This document shows positions 1 through 7,550 of a DNA stretch of 50,148 bases, piece by piece. The stretch's first letter is position 1. Each line of letters starts with the position of its first letter. Source of the stretch: Bacteroidaceae bacterium (lineage in GTDB: Bacteria; Bacteroidota; Bacteroidia; Bacteroidales; Bacteroidaceae); contig JAGBGU010000088.1 in assembly GCA_017935785.1 (NCBI GenBank), positions 1 to 50,148 on the forward strand. Direction: 5' to 3'. The position numbers were made by a program, and so were the translations under genes. The notes beneath the pieces are model-generated. The model did not search any database. It had not been told where the DNA came from and worked only from the letters and a program-made list of their open reading frames with translations.

Positions 1-134
1 CTGTCCGGTAAAATGACTATCTTTGCCCATGGTTATATTTATGTTAGTCCAAAACAAAGATAACCAAAAGGGCTGATACCTCGTGAGAAGTGTCAGCCCT
101 AATTCTTTATTGACGACAATTTTTTACCGGACAG
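1..134. mobile_element. 134-bp element with 13-bp terminal inverted repeats (MITE-like or IS remnant)
   Basis: The segment begins with CTGTCCGGTAAAA (1-13) and ends with its exact reverse complement (122-134). Between them is an imperfect hairpin at 69-100 with 11-bp arms and one G-T pair. No reading frame of useful length is present. The shape is that of a miniature inverted-repeat element or a collapsed insertion sequence. The window starts exactly on the left repeat, so the left flank and any target duplication cannot be examined. Seen: the repeats and the hairpin. Inferred: mobility. Confidence 0.55.
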
Positions 135-160
135 CAATAGTAATGATTATTTACTGCAAA

Positions 161-204
161 GGTTTGGGGTTAGGGGTTAAAGTTTAGAGTTTAAGGGGTT
201 AAAA
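161..204. repeat. Telomere-like G/T-rich degenerate repeat
   Basis: Short degenerate units of the type GGGGTTA and AGTTTAGAG recur from 161 to 204, between the element at 1-134 and the terminator at 209-242. One strand carries nearly all the guanines. I see no coding potential and no recognised regulatory box here. Confidence 0.4.
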
Positions 205-208
205 CAAT

Positions 209-242
209 ACAGTCTGCTTACTGTGTGGGGTAAGCAGGCTGT
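209..242 (-). terminator. Rho-independent-type terminator of the ThuA/DUF1573 operon
   Basis: Arms at 209-221 and 230-242 pair over 13 positions with one G-T wobble. Read on the minus strand, the hairpin lies 36 bp past the stop of the ThuA-like gene and runs into a T-rich stretch (TTGTTTTAA). Confidence 0.7.
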
Positions 243-278
243 TGTGAAGGATGAGTCTTGCGAATGCGACTTGTATTC

Positions 279-1205
279 TTACTCTGCCGGTGCCTTATAG
301 TCCGGACGGAGAGAGACGGACTGGTCTGTGGGGAAGTCTGAGGGGACGGGCTGTTTTACCTTGCCGGTGGCTGCCCATTCCGCTCCGCGGAGGAGAAGGG
401 TCTGGAAGCCGACGCATTGCATGGCGGGATTGTCTTCGGCTGTGGGTCCGCAATGTCCGAGCATAAGGTGGAAGATACGCGCCTTGCCATAATCTACGGT
501 AAATACCAGAGGCTCTTCACGGCCAGAACCGCCCGTATTGCGGTCGGCTGTTCCGCTGTAAAGCAGGTCCTTTATATTGGCCGGTCCGCGCATGGAATCG
601 TACATCTCGTCACGGGCATGCATCCAATTGTCGGGCAGCCCCTTTGTTATGGGATGGTTTGCATTGCGGCAATGCATGGGATACTCTCGCTGCTGGCCGT
701 GTGAACCGCCGGGGCCGGGACGGTTGTCAAGAAAGAGTTCGCCGTCCTTCAGATAGCAATAGGGACCCGACTTTTCGTTGCGACCTTCCCATCCGCCGAG
801 GGCTATGATACGGTTGAACTCTTCCCAACCGGAAAAGGCATTGTCGGCTGCATGGTAGATGACTACCCCACCGCCCTTGCGGACATATTGCAGAAAGGCA
901 GAATCGGTCTGTGCCGGCCAGCGGTCTCCGTTGTAGTCAAGCACAACCACATCGTACTTGGAGAAATCGGGAGCGAAGGCGCTCATATCACCGCCGGCTG
1001 AGGGGGTGAGCACAGTATCGGCGACAAAGATGCCGGAATTGTCCAGAATCTGCTTTAGTACCTTGTGACTGGTTTGCCAGTTGTGATTATTCTGTCCTGA
1101 TACGACAAGTGCCTTGATGGGCTTGGCCAGGCAACTGCAGAGCTGTGCTACCACACAGAGCAGGAACGCGATTCGTGCTATTGTTCTAATAATTTTCATA
1201 GGCAT
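279..1205 (-). CDS. ThuA-like domain lipoprotein
   Basis: This 308-residue protein belongs to the ThuA-like (trehalose-utilisation type) family, which has a glutamine-amidotransferase-like fold and an unsettled biochemical role. The N terminus is a hydrophobic signal segment ending in LCSC near residues 22-25, so export and lipid attachment at a cysteine are likely. Family features visible are the early VVSGQNNHNW segment, the YDVVVLDYNGD strand, GGGVVIYHAAD and the late HLMLGHCG block. The start abuts the stop of the upstream DUF1573 gene with no gap, so the two are co-transcribed. A second ATG two codons in is an equally possible start. A role in sugar processing is only inferred from the family. 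Confidence 0.8.
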   Translation of the reverse strand: MPMKIIRTIARIAFLLCVVAQLCSCLAKPIKALVVSGQNNHNWQTSHKVLKQILDNSGIFVADTVLTPSAGGDMSAFAPDFSKYDVVVLDYNGDRWPAQTDSAFLQYVRKGGGVVIYHAADNAFSGWEEFNRIIALGGWEGRNEKSGPYCYLKDGELFLDNRPGPGGSHGQQREYPMHCRNANHPITKGLPDNWMHARDEMYDSMRGPANIKDLLYSGTADRNTGGSGREEPLVFTVDYGKARIFHLMLGHCGPTAEDNPAMQCVGFQTLLLRGAEWAATGKVKQPVPSDFPTDQSVSLRPDYKAPAE

Positions 1206-1643
1206 TTATTCCATGGTTCCTTCTATGGTAAGGCGTACAATCTCTGTAATTGCATTGCTGCGCACGGTAATGGTCTTCTGGAAATGGCCGGGGAAACGGT
1301 CCTTACCGTTGTAGGTAACGTCTATCTTGCCGCGTTCGCCTGGCTTGATGGGAGTCTTGGTAAAGGTGGGTACCGTACAGCCGCAACTTGCAAAGGCCTG
1401 ATGAATGACAAGGGGTGCCGTACCGGAATTAACAAACGAGAAGGTACATTTTACTACGGGATCCAGCTTGCTGAACTTACCGAAGTTGTGGCGAAGGGTA
1501 TCGAACTTGATTTCGGCATAGTTTTCCGCCTTTGAAGTGCCGGTAACCTTAACCTTGCTCACATTTACTTTCTGTTTCTGGGTCTGCGCCACAAGCGCGA
1601 ATCCGCACACCAGCAACATGCCTAAGACTATAATCTTTCTCAT
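1206..1643 (-). CDS. DUF1573 exported protein
   Basis: The 145-residue protein has a cleavable signal peptide (about residues 1-19, ending near ALVAQ) followed by one immunoglobulin-like DUF1573 domain. The family hallmark ASCGCTVP lies near the middle, and the FVNSGTAPLVI strand before it is typical. DUF1573 proteins are abundant in Bacteroidetes and are thought to be periplasmic or surface Ig-like modules; no reaction is established. It is the first gene of a two-gene unit with the ThuA-like lipoprotein, which follows directly. A TAnnTTTG promoter box lies 31-38 bp upstream of the start. Confidence 0.85.
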   Translation of the reverse strand: MRKIIVLGMLLVCGFALVAQTQKQKVNVSKVKVTGTSKAENYAEIKFDTLRHNFGKFSKLDPVVKCTFSFVNSGTAPLVIHQAFASCGCTVPTFTKTPIKPGERGKIDVTYNGKDRFPGHFQKTITVRSNAITEIVRLTIEGTME

Positions 1644-1673
1644 AAAAATGTCATTTTAACCAATTTACAAGGG

Positions 1674-1681
1674 CAAAGGTA
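1674..1681 (-). promoter_or_regulatory. -7 promoter box for the DUF1573/ThuA operon
   Basis: Minus-strand TACCTTTG matches the Bacteroidetes -7 consensus TAnnTTTG, 31 bp before the DUF1573 start. No clear TTTG is seen 20 bp further upstream. Confidence 0.6.
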
Positions 1682-1756
1682 CATTATTATTTTCATTCAG
1701 CGCCATATAAAGCCCACAAATATCATTATTTATTATAAAGGAGGGGAAAAAATGAG

Positions 1757-1764
1757 TACCTTTG
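1757..1764 (+). promoter_or_regulatory. -7 promoter box for DUF4286-ruvC-ABC operon
   Basis: TACCTTTG lies 28 bp before the ATG at 1792. It overlaps a possible upstream TTG codon at 1762, which argues against translation starting there. Confidence 0.65.
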
Positions 1765-1791
1765 CGGACAATTAGCGTAATAAAACGGATT

Positions 1792-2103
1792 ATGATTGTA
1801 TACAATACCACATACACCACTACGGTGGAAGACGCCCGCAATTTTGTAATCTGGGCCAACGAGTCGTTTATCGCACGCACAGTACAGGACGGAAGGCTGA
1901 CGAACGCCCGACTGCTGCGTATTCTCTCGCACAAGGACGAGCATACGGAATGCTTCAGCCTGCAATTTGACGTAAAGGACACAGCCACCCTGCACCAATG
2001 GTTTGTGGCAGAGGGAAAGGAGCTGAACAACGAAATGAACAAGCTCTTTGACGGCAGGGTAATCGGTTTCAGTACCATAATGGAAACCATTACGGAAGAC
2101 TAA
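1792..2103 (+). CDS. DUF4286 family protein
   Basis: A 103-residue cytoplasmic protein of the DUF4286 family, which is small, widespread in Bacteroidetes and of unknown function. It resembles a compact ferredoxin-like alpha/beta domain. Recognisable stretches are MIVYNTTYT at the start, RLLRILSH in the middle and the CFSLQFDV strand. I chose the ATG at 1792 because the longer in-frame extension would begin with TTG inside the -7 promoter box. ruvC begins 23 bp after its stop, so the two genes and the following ATPase probably share a transcript. Confidence 0.85.
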   Translation: MIVYNTTYTTTVEDARNFVIWANESFIARTVQDGRLTNARLLRILSHKDEHTECFSLQFDVKDTATLHQWFVAEGKELNNEMNKLFDGRVIGFSTIMETITED

Positions 2104-2125
2104 CTCATCCCTGATCAGGAACAGC

Positions 2126-2686
2126 ATGAGCGAAAGGATTATTCTGGGCATAGACCCCGGCACAAACATCATGGGCTACGGCGTACTGCAGGTAGTGGGC
2201 AACAAGCCCAACGTGATGGCCATGGGCGTAATTGACCTGAGAAAATACGGCGACCACTACCTGAAGCTGGGCAAGATATTTGAACGGGTAAACGGTATCA
2301 TATCAGAGTATCTGCCAGATGAAATGGCCATTGAGGCTCCCTTCTTCGGCAAAAACGTACAGAGCATGCTAAAGCTGGGACGCGCCCAGGGCGTGGCCAT
2401 GGCCGCCGCCATACACCGGCAGATCCCCATTACGGAATATGCACCGCTGAAAATAAAGATGTCCATTACCGGAAACGGAAAAGCCAGCAAGGAACAGGTG
2501 GCAGACATGCTAAGAAGGATGCTCCACATTCCGCAGGAAGAAATGGGGAAATGGCTCGACGCCACCGACGCGCTGGGCGCTGCATACTGCCACTATATGC
2601 AGATGAACAGACCGCAGACGGAAAAGAAATATAGCAGTTGGAAAGACTTTGCCAACAAAAACAGTTCAAGAATTACAGGCCAATGA
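2126..2686 (+). CDS. ruvC: Holliday junction endodeoxyribonuclease RuvC
   Basis: RuvC resolves Holliday junctions by paired nicks together with the RuvAB branch migration complex. The 186-residue product has the RNase H-like fold and all four acidic catalytic positions: Asp10 in GIDPG, Glu70 in AIEAP, and Asp145 and Asp148 in the DATD motif. These match the spacing of the E. coli residues. The [13 protein letters not shown] loop that contacts the junction is also present. The length is slightly above the usual 160-190 because of a polar C-terminal tail. The stop overlaps the start of the downstream ATPase in an ATGA. Confidence 0.97.
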   Translation: MSERIILGIDPGTNIMGYGVLQVVGNKPNVMAMGVIDLRKYGDHYLKLGKIFERVNGIISEYLPDEMAIEAPFFGKNVQSMLKLGRAQGVAMAAAIHRQIPITEYAPLKIKMSITGNGKASKEQVADMLRRMLHIPQEEMGKWLDATDALGAAYCHYMQMNRPQTEKKYSSWKDFANKNSSRITGQ

Positions 2687-4227
2687 CACAAAAGATTATC
2701 AGCATAGAACAGGGCGTCATACGAAATCCGCAATGGAGAATGGCGGAGCCCATAAACCTGACCATTCTCGAGGGTGAACAAATAGCCATCGTTGGAGACA
2801 ACGCCGCTGGAAAGAGCAGACTGGTGGAGGTGCTTACCCAGCATTATCCGCTGATGCCGCTGCACGAAGCGCAATACGACTTCAGCCCCTCGCCCCAGAA
2901 ACTGGTGAGCGAAAACCTTAAATACATCAGCTTCCGCGATTCCTACGGCGAGAGTGACGGAACGTACTACTACCAGCAGCGGTGGAACCAGCACGACATA
3001 GACGAGGGCACACCCACCGTAGGCGCATTGCTGGAACAGGCTTACGAACAGGCCCGCTCCTCTATGGGATACAAACTTGGCGAAGAGGAAATAAAGAGAC
3101 TGCACGACAGACAGGACAAACTGCGCAGCCATCTGCAAGACATCTTCGGACTGGACGCCATGCTGGACAAATATATCATTTCGCTGAGCAGCGGCGAACT
3201 GAGGAAGTTCCAACTGGCGCGCACCCTGCTTTCCGTACCAAGGGCTCTGATTCTGGACAACCCGTTTATAGGCCTTGACACAGAGGCCCGCACCCTGCTG
3301 CGTGACCTGCTAAAGTCTCTGGCCCAAGAAATGGATTTGCTCATCATACTGGTACTGAGCAGGAAAGACGACATACCCGACTTTATCACGCACATCATCC
3401 GGGTTGAGGGACTTACCGTATTGCCCAAGACTGACAGGCAGACGTATATGGCATCTCTGCCCCAGGAAACAGCCGGAACATTAGAAAAGGAACAGAAAGA
3501 CTGGATACTGGGACTGCCGGAAAAGGATCTGAGCCAGCATCCCTTCTACCCTCAAAAGGGAGGAGAGATACTGCGCCTCGACGAAGTAAGCATACGATAT
3601 GGCAGCCACACCATACTCGACCATGTTTCATGGACAGTAAACGAGGGAGAACGATGGGCGCTAAGCGGGCCCAACGGTTCAGGGAAAAGTACATTGCTCA
3701 GTCTGGTATGTGCAGACAACCCCCAAGGCTACGCATGCCCCATCAGCCTGTTCGGCCACAAACGCGGCACAGGGGAGAGCATCTGGCAAATCAAACACCA
3801 CATAGGCTATGTAAGTCCGGAAATGCACAGGGCTTATCTGAAAGACTTGCCTGCCATAGACATTGTTGCCAGCGGACTGAGCGATTCGGTTGGACTGTAC
3901 TTCCGTCCGTCGGCAGCGCAACGGCAGATATGCCTGCAATGGATGGAGATTTTCGGTATTAAGGACATTGCCGACCGAACCTTTCTGAAACTGAGCAGCG
4001 GAGAGCAGAGGCTTTGTCTGCTGGCAAGGGCATTTGTGAAAGACCCCGAACTGCTGATTCTGGACGAACCTTTACACGGACTGGACGAAGAAAACCGCGG
4101 CCGGGTAAAGGACATTATTGAAACCTTCTGCCGGCGCAGCCACAAGACACTGGTGATGGTAACACATTACCAGGAAGAGTTGCCCGACTGCATTACGCAC
4201 CGTCTGGAACTGAAGCGCAAGAAGTAA
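2683..4227 (+). CDS. Tandem ABC ATPase, ModF/PhrA-like
   Basis: A 514-residue soluble protein with two ABC nucleotide-binding domains and no membrane segments, the architecture of ModF-type proteins whose role is unsettled (molybdate- or repair-associated names exist). Domain 1 has a Walker A lysine at residue 44 and an LSSGE signature. Its Walker B ends Asp192-Asn193 instead of Asp-Glu, and its H-loop region reads VLSRKDD without a histidine. Domain 2 is complete: Lys335, LSSGEQR, Asp461-Glu462 and VTHYQEE. The ATG at 2683 overlaps the ruvC stop (ATGA), which suggests translational coupling; a longer frame from 2638 lies inside ruvC and is not preferred. The transport substrate, if any, is unknown. 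Confidence 0.85.
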   Translation: MTQKIISIEQGVIRNPQWRMAEPINLTILEGEQIAIVGDNAAGKSRLVEVLTQHYPLMPLHEAQYDFSPSPQKLVSENLKYISFRDSYGESDGTYYYQQRWNQHDIDEGTPTVGALLEQAYEQARSSMGYKLGEEEIKRLHDRQDKLRSHLQDIFGLDAMLDKYIISLSSGELRKFQLARTLLSVPRALILDNPFIGLDTEARTLLRDLLKSLAQEMDLLIILVLSRKDDIPDFITHIIRVEGLTVLPKTDRQTYMASLPQETAGTLEKEQKDWILGLPEKDLSQHPFYPQKGGEILRLDEVSIRYGSHTILDHVSWTVNEGERWALSGPNGSGKSTLLSLVCADNPQGYACPISLFGHKRGTGESIWQIKHHIGYVSPEMHRAYLKDLPAIDIVASGLSDSVGLYFRPSAAQRQICLQWMEIFGIKDIADRTFLKLSSGEQRLCLLARAFVKDPELLILDEPLHGLDEENRGRVKDIIETFCRRSHKTLVMVTHYQEELPDCITHRLELKRKK

Positions 4228-4253
4228 GGAGGCAAATCTCCCTCACCACCCCA

Positions 4254-4715
4254 CTACCACATCATTATAAGAACCGCAACCCCATAAAGGAGTTTGAAAC
4301 CGGTAGTGAGCAAGAATGCAAGAAAAGAGAGCAAAGCCACCCTCAACGCCTTTCCGGCAGTGGCATGAGTGAGGAGCTCGCCCAGAAGCGCACCCACAAA
4401 CGGCCCCAATAAAAGTCCCCAAGGAGGAAAGAACAGACCGACAACCATGCCCGCCGTTGCTCCTCGAGTGGCCGACGGCGACCCGCCCCCCTTATTGGTT
4501 ATCCAAACGGGGGCTATATAGTCAAGCACAGACACCACAACCATCAGCGCCCCCATTACCCATAATGTACCTGAAGAAATATCCTGCGGATTACGCAACC
4601 ACATAAGCCACAATGCCGCGTAACTGACAGGCGGTCCCGGAAGAACGGGCAACACCGCCCCTGCCAGTCCGACTACAGCACAAAGGATAGCCAATACCAA
4701 ATATACGTATTCCAT
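4254..4715 (-). CDS. DUF456 family membrane protein
   Basis: The 153-residue protein is almost entirely hydrophobic, with about four membrane segments, and belongs to the DUF456 family of unknown function. Typical features are the early proline/glycine run VLPGPP, the central KGGGSP-RGATAGMVVG stretch rich in small residues, and the LLLGPFVGALLGEL glycine-zipper-like helix. I start at the second ATG (4715), giving an MEYVYLVLA membrane segment at the N terminus; an in-frame ATG at 4748 would add 11 residues but lies in the tRNA terminator. It converges on the ABC ATPase with 26 bp between the stops. Confidence 0.8.
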   Translation of the reverse strand: MEYVYLVLAILCAVVGLAGAVLPVLPGPPVSYAALWLMWLRNPQDISSGTLWVMGALMVVVSVLDYIAPVWITNKGGGSPSATRGATAGMVVGLFFPPWGLLLGPFVGALLGELLTHATAGKALRVALLSFLAFLLTTGFKLLYGVAVLIMMW

Positions 4716-4745
4716 AATTATAGACTGAACGGATACCAAATAAAA

Positions 4746-4777
4746 CAAAAAAAACGAGGGTAGGAATCTACTCTCGT
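4746..4777 (-). terminator. Terminator of the tRNA cluster
   Basis: On the minus strand ACGAGAGTAG and CTACCCTCGT pair around a 4-base loop with one mismatch, followed by eight T residues. It begins 5 bp after the last tRNA gene. Confidence 0.8.
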
Positions 4778-4782
4778 CTTAT

Positions 4783-4867
4783 TGGTGCCCAGAACAGGAC
4801 TCGAACCTGCACGCCTCTCGACACACGCACCTGAAACGTGCGCGTCTACCAATTCCGCCACCTGGGC
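4783..4867 (-). tRNA. tRNA-Leu (anticodon CAG)
   Basis: A class II tRNA with a long variable arm. The acceptor arm starts GCCCAGG and closes with the complementary 3' strand. The anticodon loop is TTCAGGT, giving CAG, which reads CUG. This copy has a genomic CCA, unlike the other four in the cluster. Confidence 0.95.
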
Positions 4868-4878
4868 ATTTAGCTGTG

Positions 4879-4951
4879 AGCGGAAAACGAGACTCGAACT
4901 CGCGACCCCAACCTTGGCAAGGTTGTGCTCTACCAACTGAGCTATTTCCGC
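4879..4951 (-). tRNA. tRNA-Gly (anticodon GCC)
   Basis: A 73-nt cloverleaf beginning GCGGAAA, with anticodon stem CAACC/GGTTG and loop TTGCCAA. The T loop TTCGAGT is intact and the discriminator base is U. CCA is not encoded. Identical in its tRNA body to the copy at 5181-5253. Confidence 0.95.
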
Positions 4952-4976
4952 AATTTGTCGGACTTGCATCCGACTG

Positions 4977-5059
4977 TGAAGAGGATGAGACTCGAACTCA
5001 CACGTCGCAATTGACACTACCACCTCAAAGTAGCGCGTCTACCATTCCGCCACCTCTCC
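4977..5059 (-). tRNA. tRNA-Leu (anticodon GAG)
   Basis: A class II tRNA of 83 nt. The acceptor is GGAGAGG paired with CCTCTTC through one G-T pair, and the anticodon loop TTGAGGT gives GAG. CCA is not encoded. It lies between two near-identical Leu(CAG)/Gly(GCC) pairs. Confidence 0.95.
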
Positions 5060-5088
5060 ATTATGGGGTTCGCAATACATCTTGAAAG

Positions 5089-5170
5089 TGCCCAGAACAG
5101 GACTCGAACCTGCACGCCTCTCGACACACGCACCTGAAACGTGCGCGTCTACCAATTCCGCCACCTGGGC
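5089..5170 (-). tRNA. tRNA-Leu (anticodon CAG), second copy
   Basis: Same tRNA body as the copy at 4783-4867, but without an encoded CCA (the sequence after the discriminator is CTT). Confidence 0.95.
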
Positions 5171-5180
5171 CTAAGTTGAG

Positions 5181-5253
5181 AGCGGAAAACGAGACTCGAA
5201 CTCGCGACCCCAACCTTGGCAAGGTTGTGCTCTACCAACTGAGCTATTTCCGC
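5181..5253 (-). tRNA. tRNA-Gly (anticodon GCC), second copy
   Basis: First gene of the cluster in the direction of transcription and identical to the other Gly(GCC) copy over the 73-nt body. A strong promoter lies about 80 bp upstream. Confidence 0.95.
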
Positions 5254-5330
5254 AATCTTCACTTACAATTTGAATTGCATTTTATTTCAAAAAAATCATT
5301 TCTCAAAGGCATTCCGCTGAATTGCGAGTG

Positions 5331-5362
5331 CAAAGGTATAGGTTTTTATTGAAACCGCCAAA
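5331..5362 (-). promoter_or_regulatory. Promoter of the tRNA cluster
   Basis: On the minus strand TTTG (5362-5359), exactly 20 bp, then TACCTTTG (5338-5331): a full match to the Bacteroidetes -33/-7 arrangement. The predicted start leaves a leader of about 70 nt before tRNA-Gly. Confidence 0.75.
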
Positions 5363-5405
5363 CTTTTGCAAGAGAAAAAGTAATATTTTTTTCAATACAA
5401 GGATT

Positions 5406-6548
5406 TCAGTCCATCCTGTCTCGATAGTCTTCGTAGGTATACCTGCGGAGAATCTGCCGGCTTCCGTCAGGACGTTCAAGCACAAGCGAAGGATGGTGGA
5501 TACCATTGAACATATTGGTTTTTACGGTTGTATAATGAATCATATCCTCGAAAACGACCTCGTCACCAATTCTGAGAGGAGTCTCAAAACGCCAATACCC
5601 CATGTAATCCCCGCTAAGGCAGCTGTTACCGCCCAACCGGTACACATTATCCACGCCAGTCACATCCGTATCGAAGGGAATGCTTTCCGCACCACGGACA
5701 GCAGGCTGATAGGGCATTTCCAGACAATCCGGCATATGGCAGGTAAAACTCACATCAAGGATTGCCGTGCGTATGCCCTTGTTCTCCACAATGTCCACCA
5801 CGCTTGAAACCAGACTTCCCGTCTGCCAGGCAAATGCGCTGCCGGGCTCGAGTATTACCTTCAGCCACGGATAGCGTTGCCGCAGCCCCTTTATTATATT
5901 AATAAGGTGTTGTACGTCGTATCCCGAACGGGTCATCAGATGTCCGCCGCCCAGATTGAGCCATTTGAGTTGGGGCATCCACTTGGCGAACTTTGCCTCA
6001 AGATGTTCCAGCGTGTGTTCCAGTGCAAGTGCGTCACTTTCGCAATGGCAGTGGCAATGGAAGCCTTCAATGCCTTCCGGCAATGTTTCCGGGAGCTGAG
6101 AGGCCAGCATACCAAAGCGGCTGCCCGGAGCGCAGGGGTCGTACAGCGCTGTCTCTATTTCGCTGTATTCCGGATTTATACGGACACCACAACTTACCTG
6201 ATGGGCCGTATATGCCTTTACCATGGGATAGAAACGATGGAACTGGGACAGGGAATTGAACGTGATATGTCCGCTGCAATCCAGCAGTCCGGGCATATCG
6301 TTCTCCGTATAGGCAGGACTGTAGGTATGCGCAAGCGAGCCGAACTCTTCCTTTGCCAGACGCGCCTCATAGAGACTGCTGGCGGTGGTATGGGAAATAT
6401 ATTCTCGGAAGATGGGGAAAGTCTTCCAAAGGGCAAAAGCCTTGAAGGCCAGGATAATCTCCGCCCCACTCTCCTGCGCCACGTTCCGTATCAGGGCCAA
6501 GTTTCTTCTGAGCAGACCTTCTTCTAAATTATAGTATGGAGTTTGCAT
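5406..6548 (-). CDS. nspC: Carboxynorspermidine/carboxyspermidine decarboxylase
   Basis: NspC is a PLP enzyme of the alanine-racemase-fold (group IV) decarboxylases. It removes CO2 from carboxyspermidine or carboxynorspermidine in the alternative spermidine pathway used by gut Bacteroidetes. In the 380-residue product the PLP lysine is Lys36 (ILAFKAFA). The glycine-rich phosphate site is LNLGGGHLMT, and the catalytic cysteine lies in GGNSCLSGD near the C terminus, completing the site across the dimer. The partner dehydrogenase is not in this window. It is preceded on the same strand, 6 bp away, by the PCMD gene, so it is probably the last gene of that operon. Confidence 0.95.
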   Translation of the reverse strand: MQTPYYNLEEGLLRRNLALIRNVAQESGAEIILAFKAFALWKTFPIFREYISHTTASSLYEARLAKEEFGSLAHTYSPAYTENDMPGLLDCSGHITFNSLSQFHRFYPMVKAYTAHQVSCGVRINPEYSEIETALYDPCAPGSRFGMLASQLPETLPEGIEGFHCHCHCESDALALEHTLEHLEAKFAKWMPQLKWLNLGGGHLMTRSGYDVQHLINIIKGLRQRYPWLKVILEPGSAFAWQTGSLVSSVVDIVENKGIRTAILDVSFTCHMPDCLEMPYQPAVRGAESIPFDTDVTGVDNVYRLGGNSCLSGDYMGYWRFETPLRIGDEVVFEDMIHYTTVKTNMFNGIHHPSLVLERPDGSRQILRRYTYEDYRDRMD

Positions 6549-6554
6549 GAAATG

Positions 6555-7529
6555 CTAATAGACCATTTTTACGTTGTCAATCCAAAGAGTTGCGCCAGGC
6601 GTACCGATATAGGCACCGCCGTAGCTGCTGTCAAACTTGAGTATGAGATGGGTGGGATTCTCATCGGCAGAGGCCCATCCCTCCTCATGAATGGGAACGT
6701 TCTCCCCCTGGCTATTAAGGGCGTAATAGGTGCGCTCGCCTGTAACAGGCCCCATCCAGCCCCTGTACCAGCTCTCCTTGCTGATGTCTCCATAATGGAT
6801 GTTGAACTGTTTGTCTTCCTGCCATCCGTCAGTAGACTTGTCGAAGCGCATGCGCAATGTACCTACACGCTTGGCGTAAAGATTGCCCTTGGAGTCTTCC
6901 CAGCGCTTTTGCAGCAGACACACCACCTCGCACATATCCGGTCCCTCCACGGTCTTGCGCTTGCCGAAACCGGTTTCCTTGATACGGTTCGGTTCTTCAG
7001 GCAGATACACTTTGTAGTCCATCTGCAGCGCCTTGGGTTTACGGGTAAATGGTATGCCCACGTTTATTTTTGACATAGGATTGCTGGTGCCGGTAATGGG
7101 TTCCACCATGGTACCGGTAAACATACTGCCGGCGGCAAGCACCGTTATGTTTACAATGCCAATGGCCTTACACTTTTCAATACGCGAGGTCAGCTTTACA
7201 CACTTGCCACCGTCGTGTTCGTCTGGGAACACGCTGCAGTTGGTCTTCACAATACCGCATACCTTGGCATAGACGTTGCTGTTTGCCCAGGGAGAGCCGC
7301 CCTGATTGAAGAAGGGCTTTGCACCGTCAAACTTTCCTTCGGGACCCACTTCGTACAGCCTCTTGGTTTTGCCGCCCATAAGAGCGCTTTCCTTAATGTC
7401 GCGTGTTATCCAACTTTCAAAGTCGGCATATTTGAGCAGTTCAGCCTGGGCGAAAAGTTGGAGCGACGCCAACTGCAGAGCCAAAAACAATACACTCTTT
7501 CTTGTCATATAACGAAAAACTTTCTTCAT
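6555..7529 (-). CDS. PCMD domain exported protein
   Basis: A 324-residue protein with an N-terminal signal peptide (hydrophobic stretch to about residue 28, ending LFAQA). It then carries one PCMD domain (putative carbohydrate metabolism domain), a Bacteroidetes family with a jelly-roll-like, glycan-binding appearance. Conserved-looking stretches include FESW near the mature N terminus, LLQKRWEDSKGN and a final ATLWIDNVKMVY strand. No catalytic residues are established for the family. It sits between an outer-membrane barrel gene (21 bp upstream) and nspC (6 bp downstream), all on one strand. The link to polyamine synthesis is unexplained. Confidence 0.8.
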   Translation of the reverse strand: MKKVFRYMTRKSVLFLALQLASLQLFAQAELLKYADFESWITRDIKESALMGGKTKRLYEVGPEGKFDGAKPFFNQGGSPWANSNVYAKVCGIVKTNCSVFPDEHDGGKCVKLTSRIEKCKAIGIVNITVLAAGSMFTGTMVEPITGTSNPMSKINVGIPFTRKPKALQMDYKVYLPEEPNRIKETGFGKRKTVEGPDMCEVVCLLQKRWEDSKGNLYAKRVGTLRMRFDKSTDGWQEDKQFNIHYGDISKESWYRGWMGPVTGERTYYALNSQGENVPIHEEGWASADENPTHLILKFDSSYGGAYIGTPGATLWIDNVKMVY

Positions 7530-7550
7530 AAATCCAATTGTTTAATACAT

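Noticed and set aside
4718..5023. 101-codon frame over the tRNA genes
   Set aside because: It translates three tRNA genes and a terminator.
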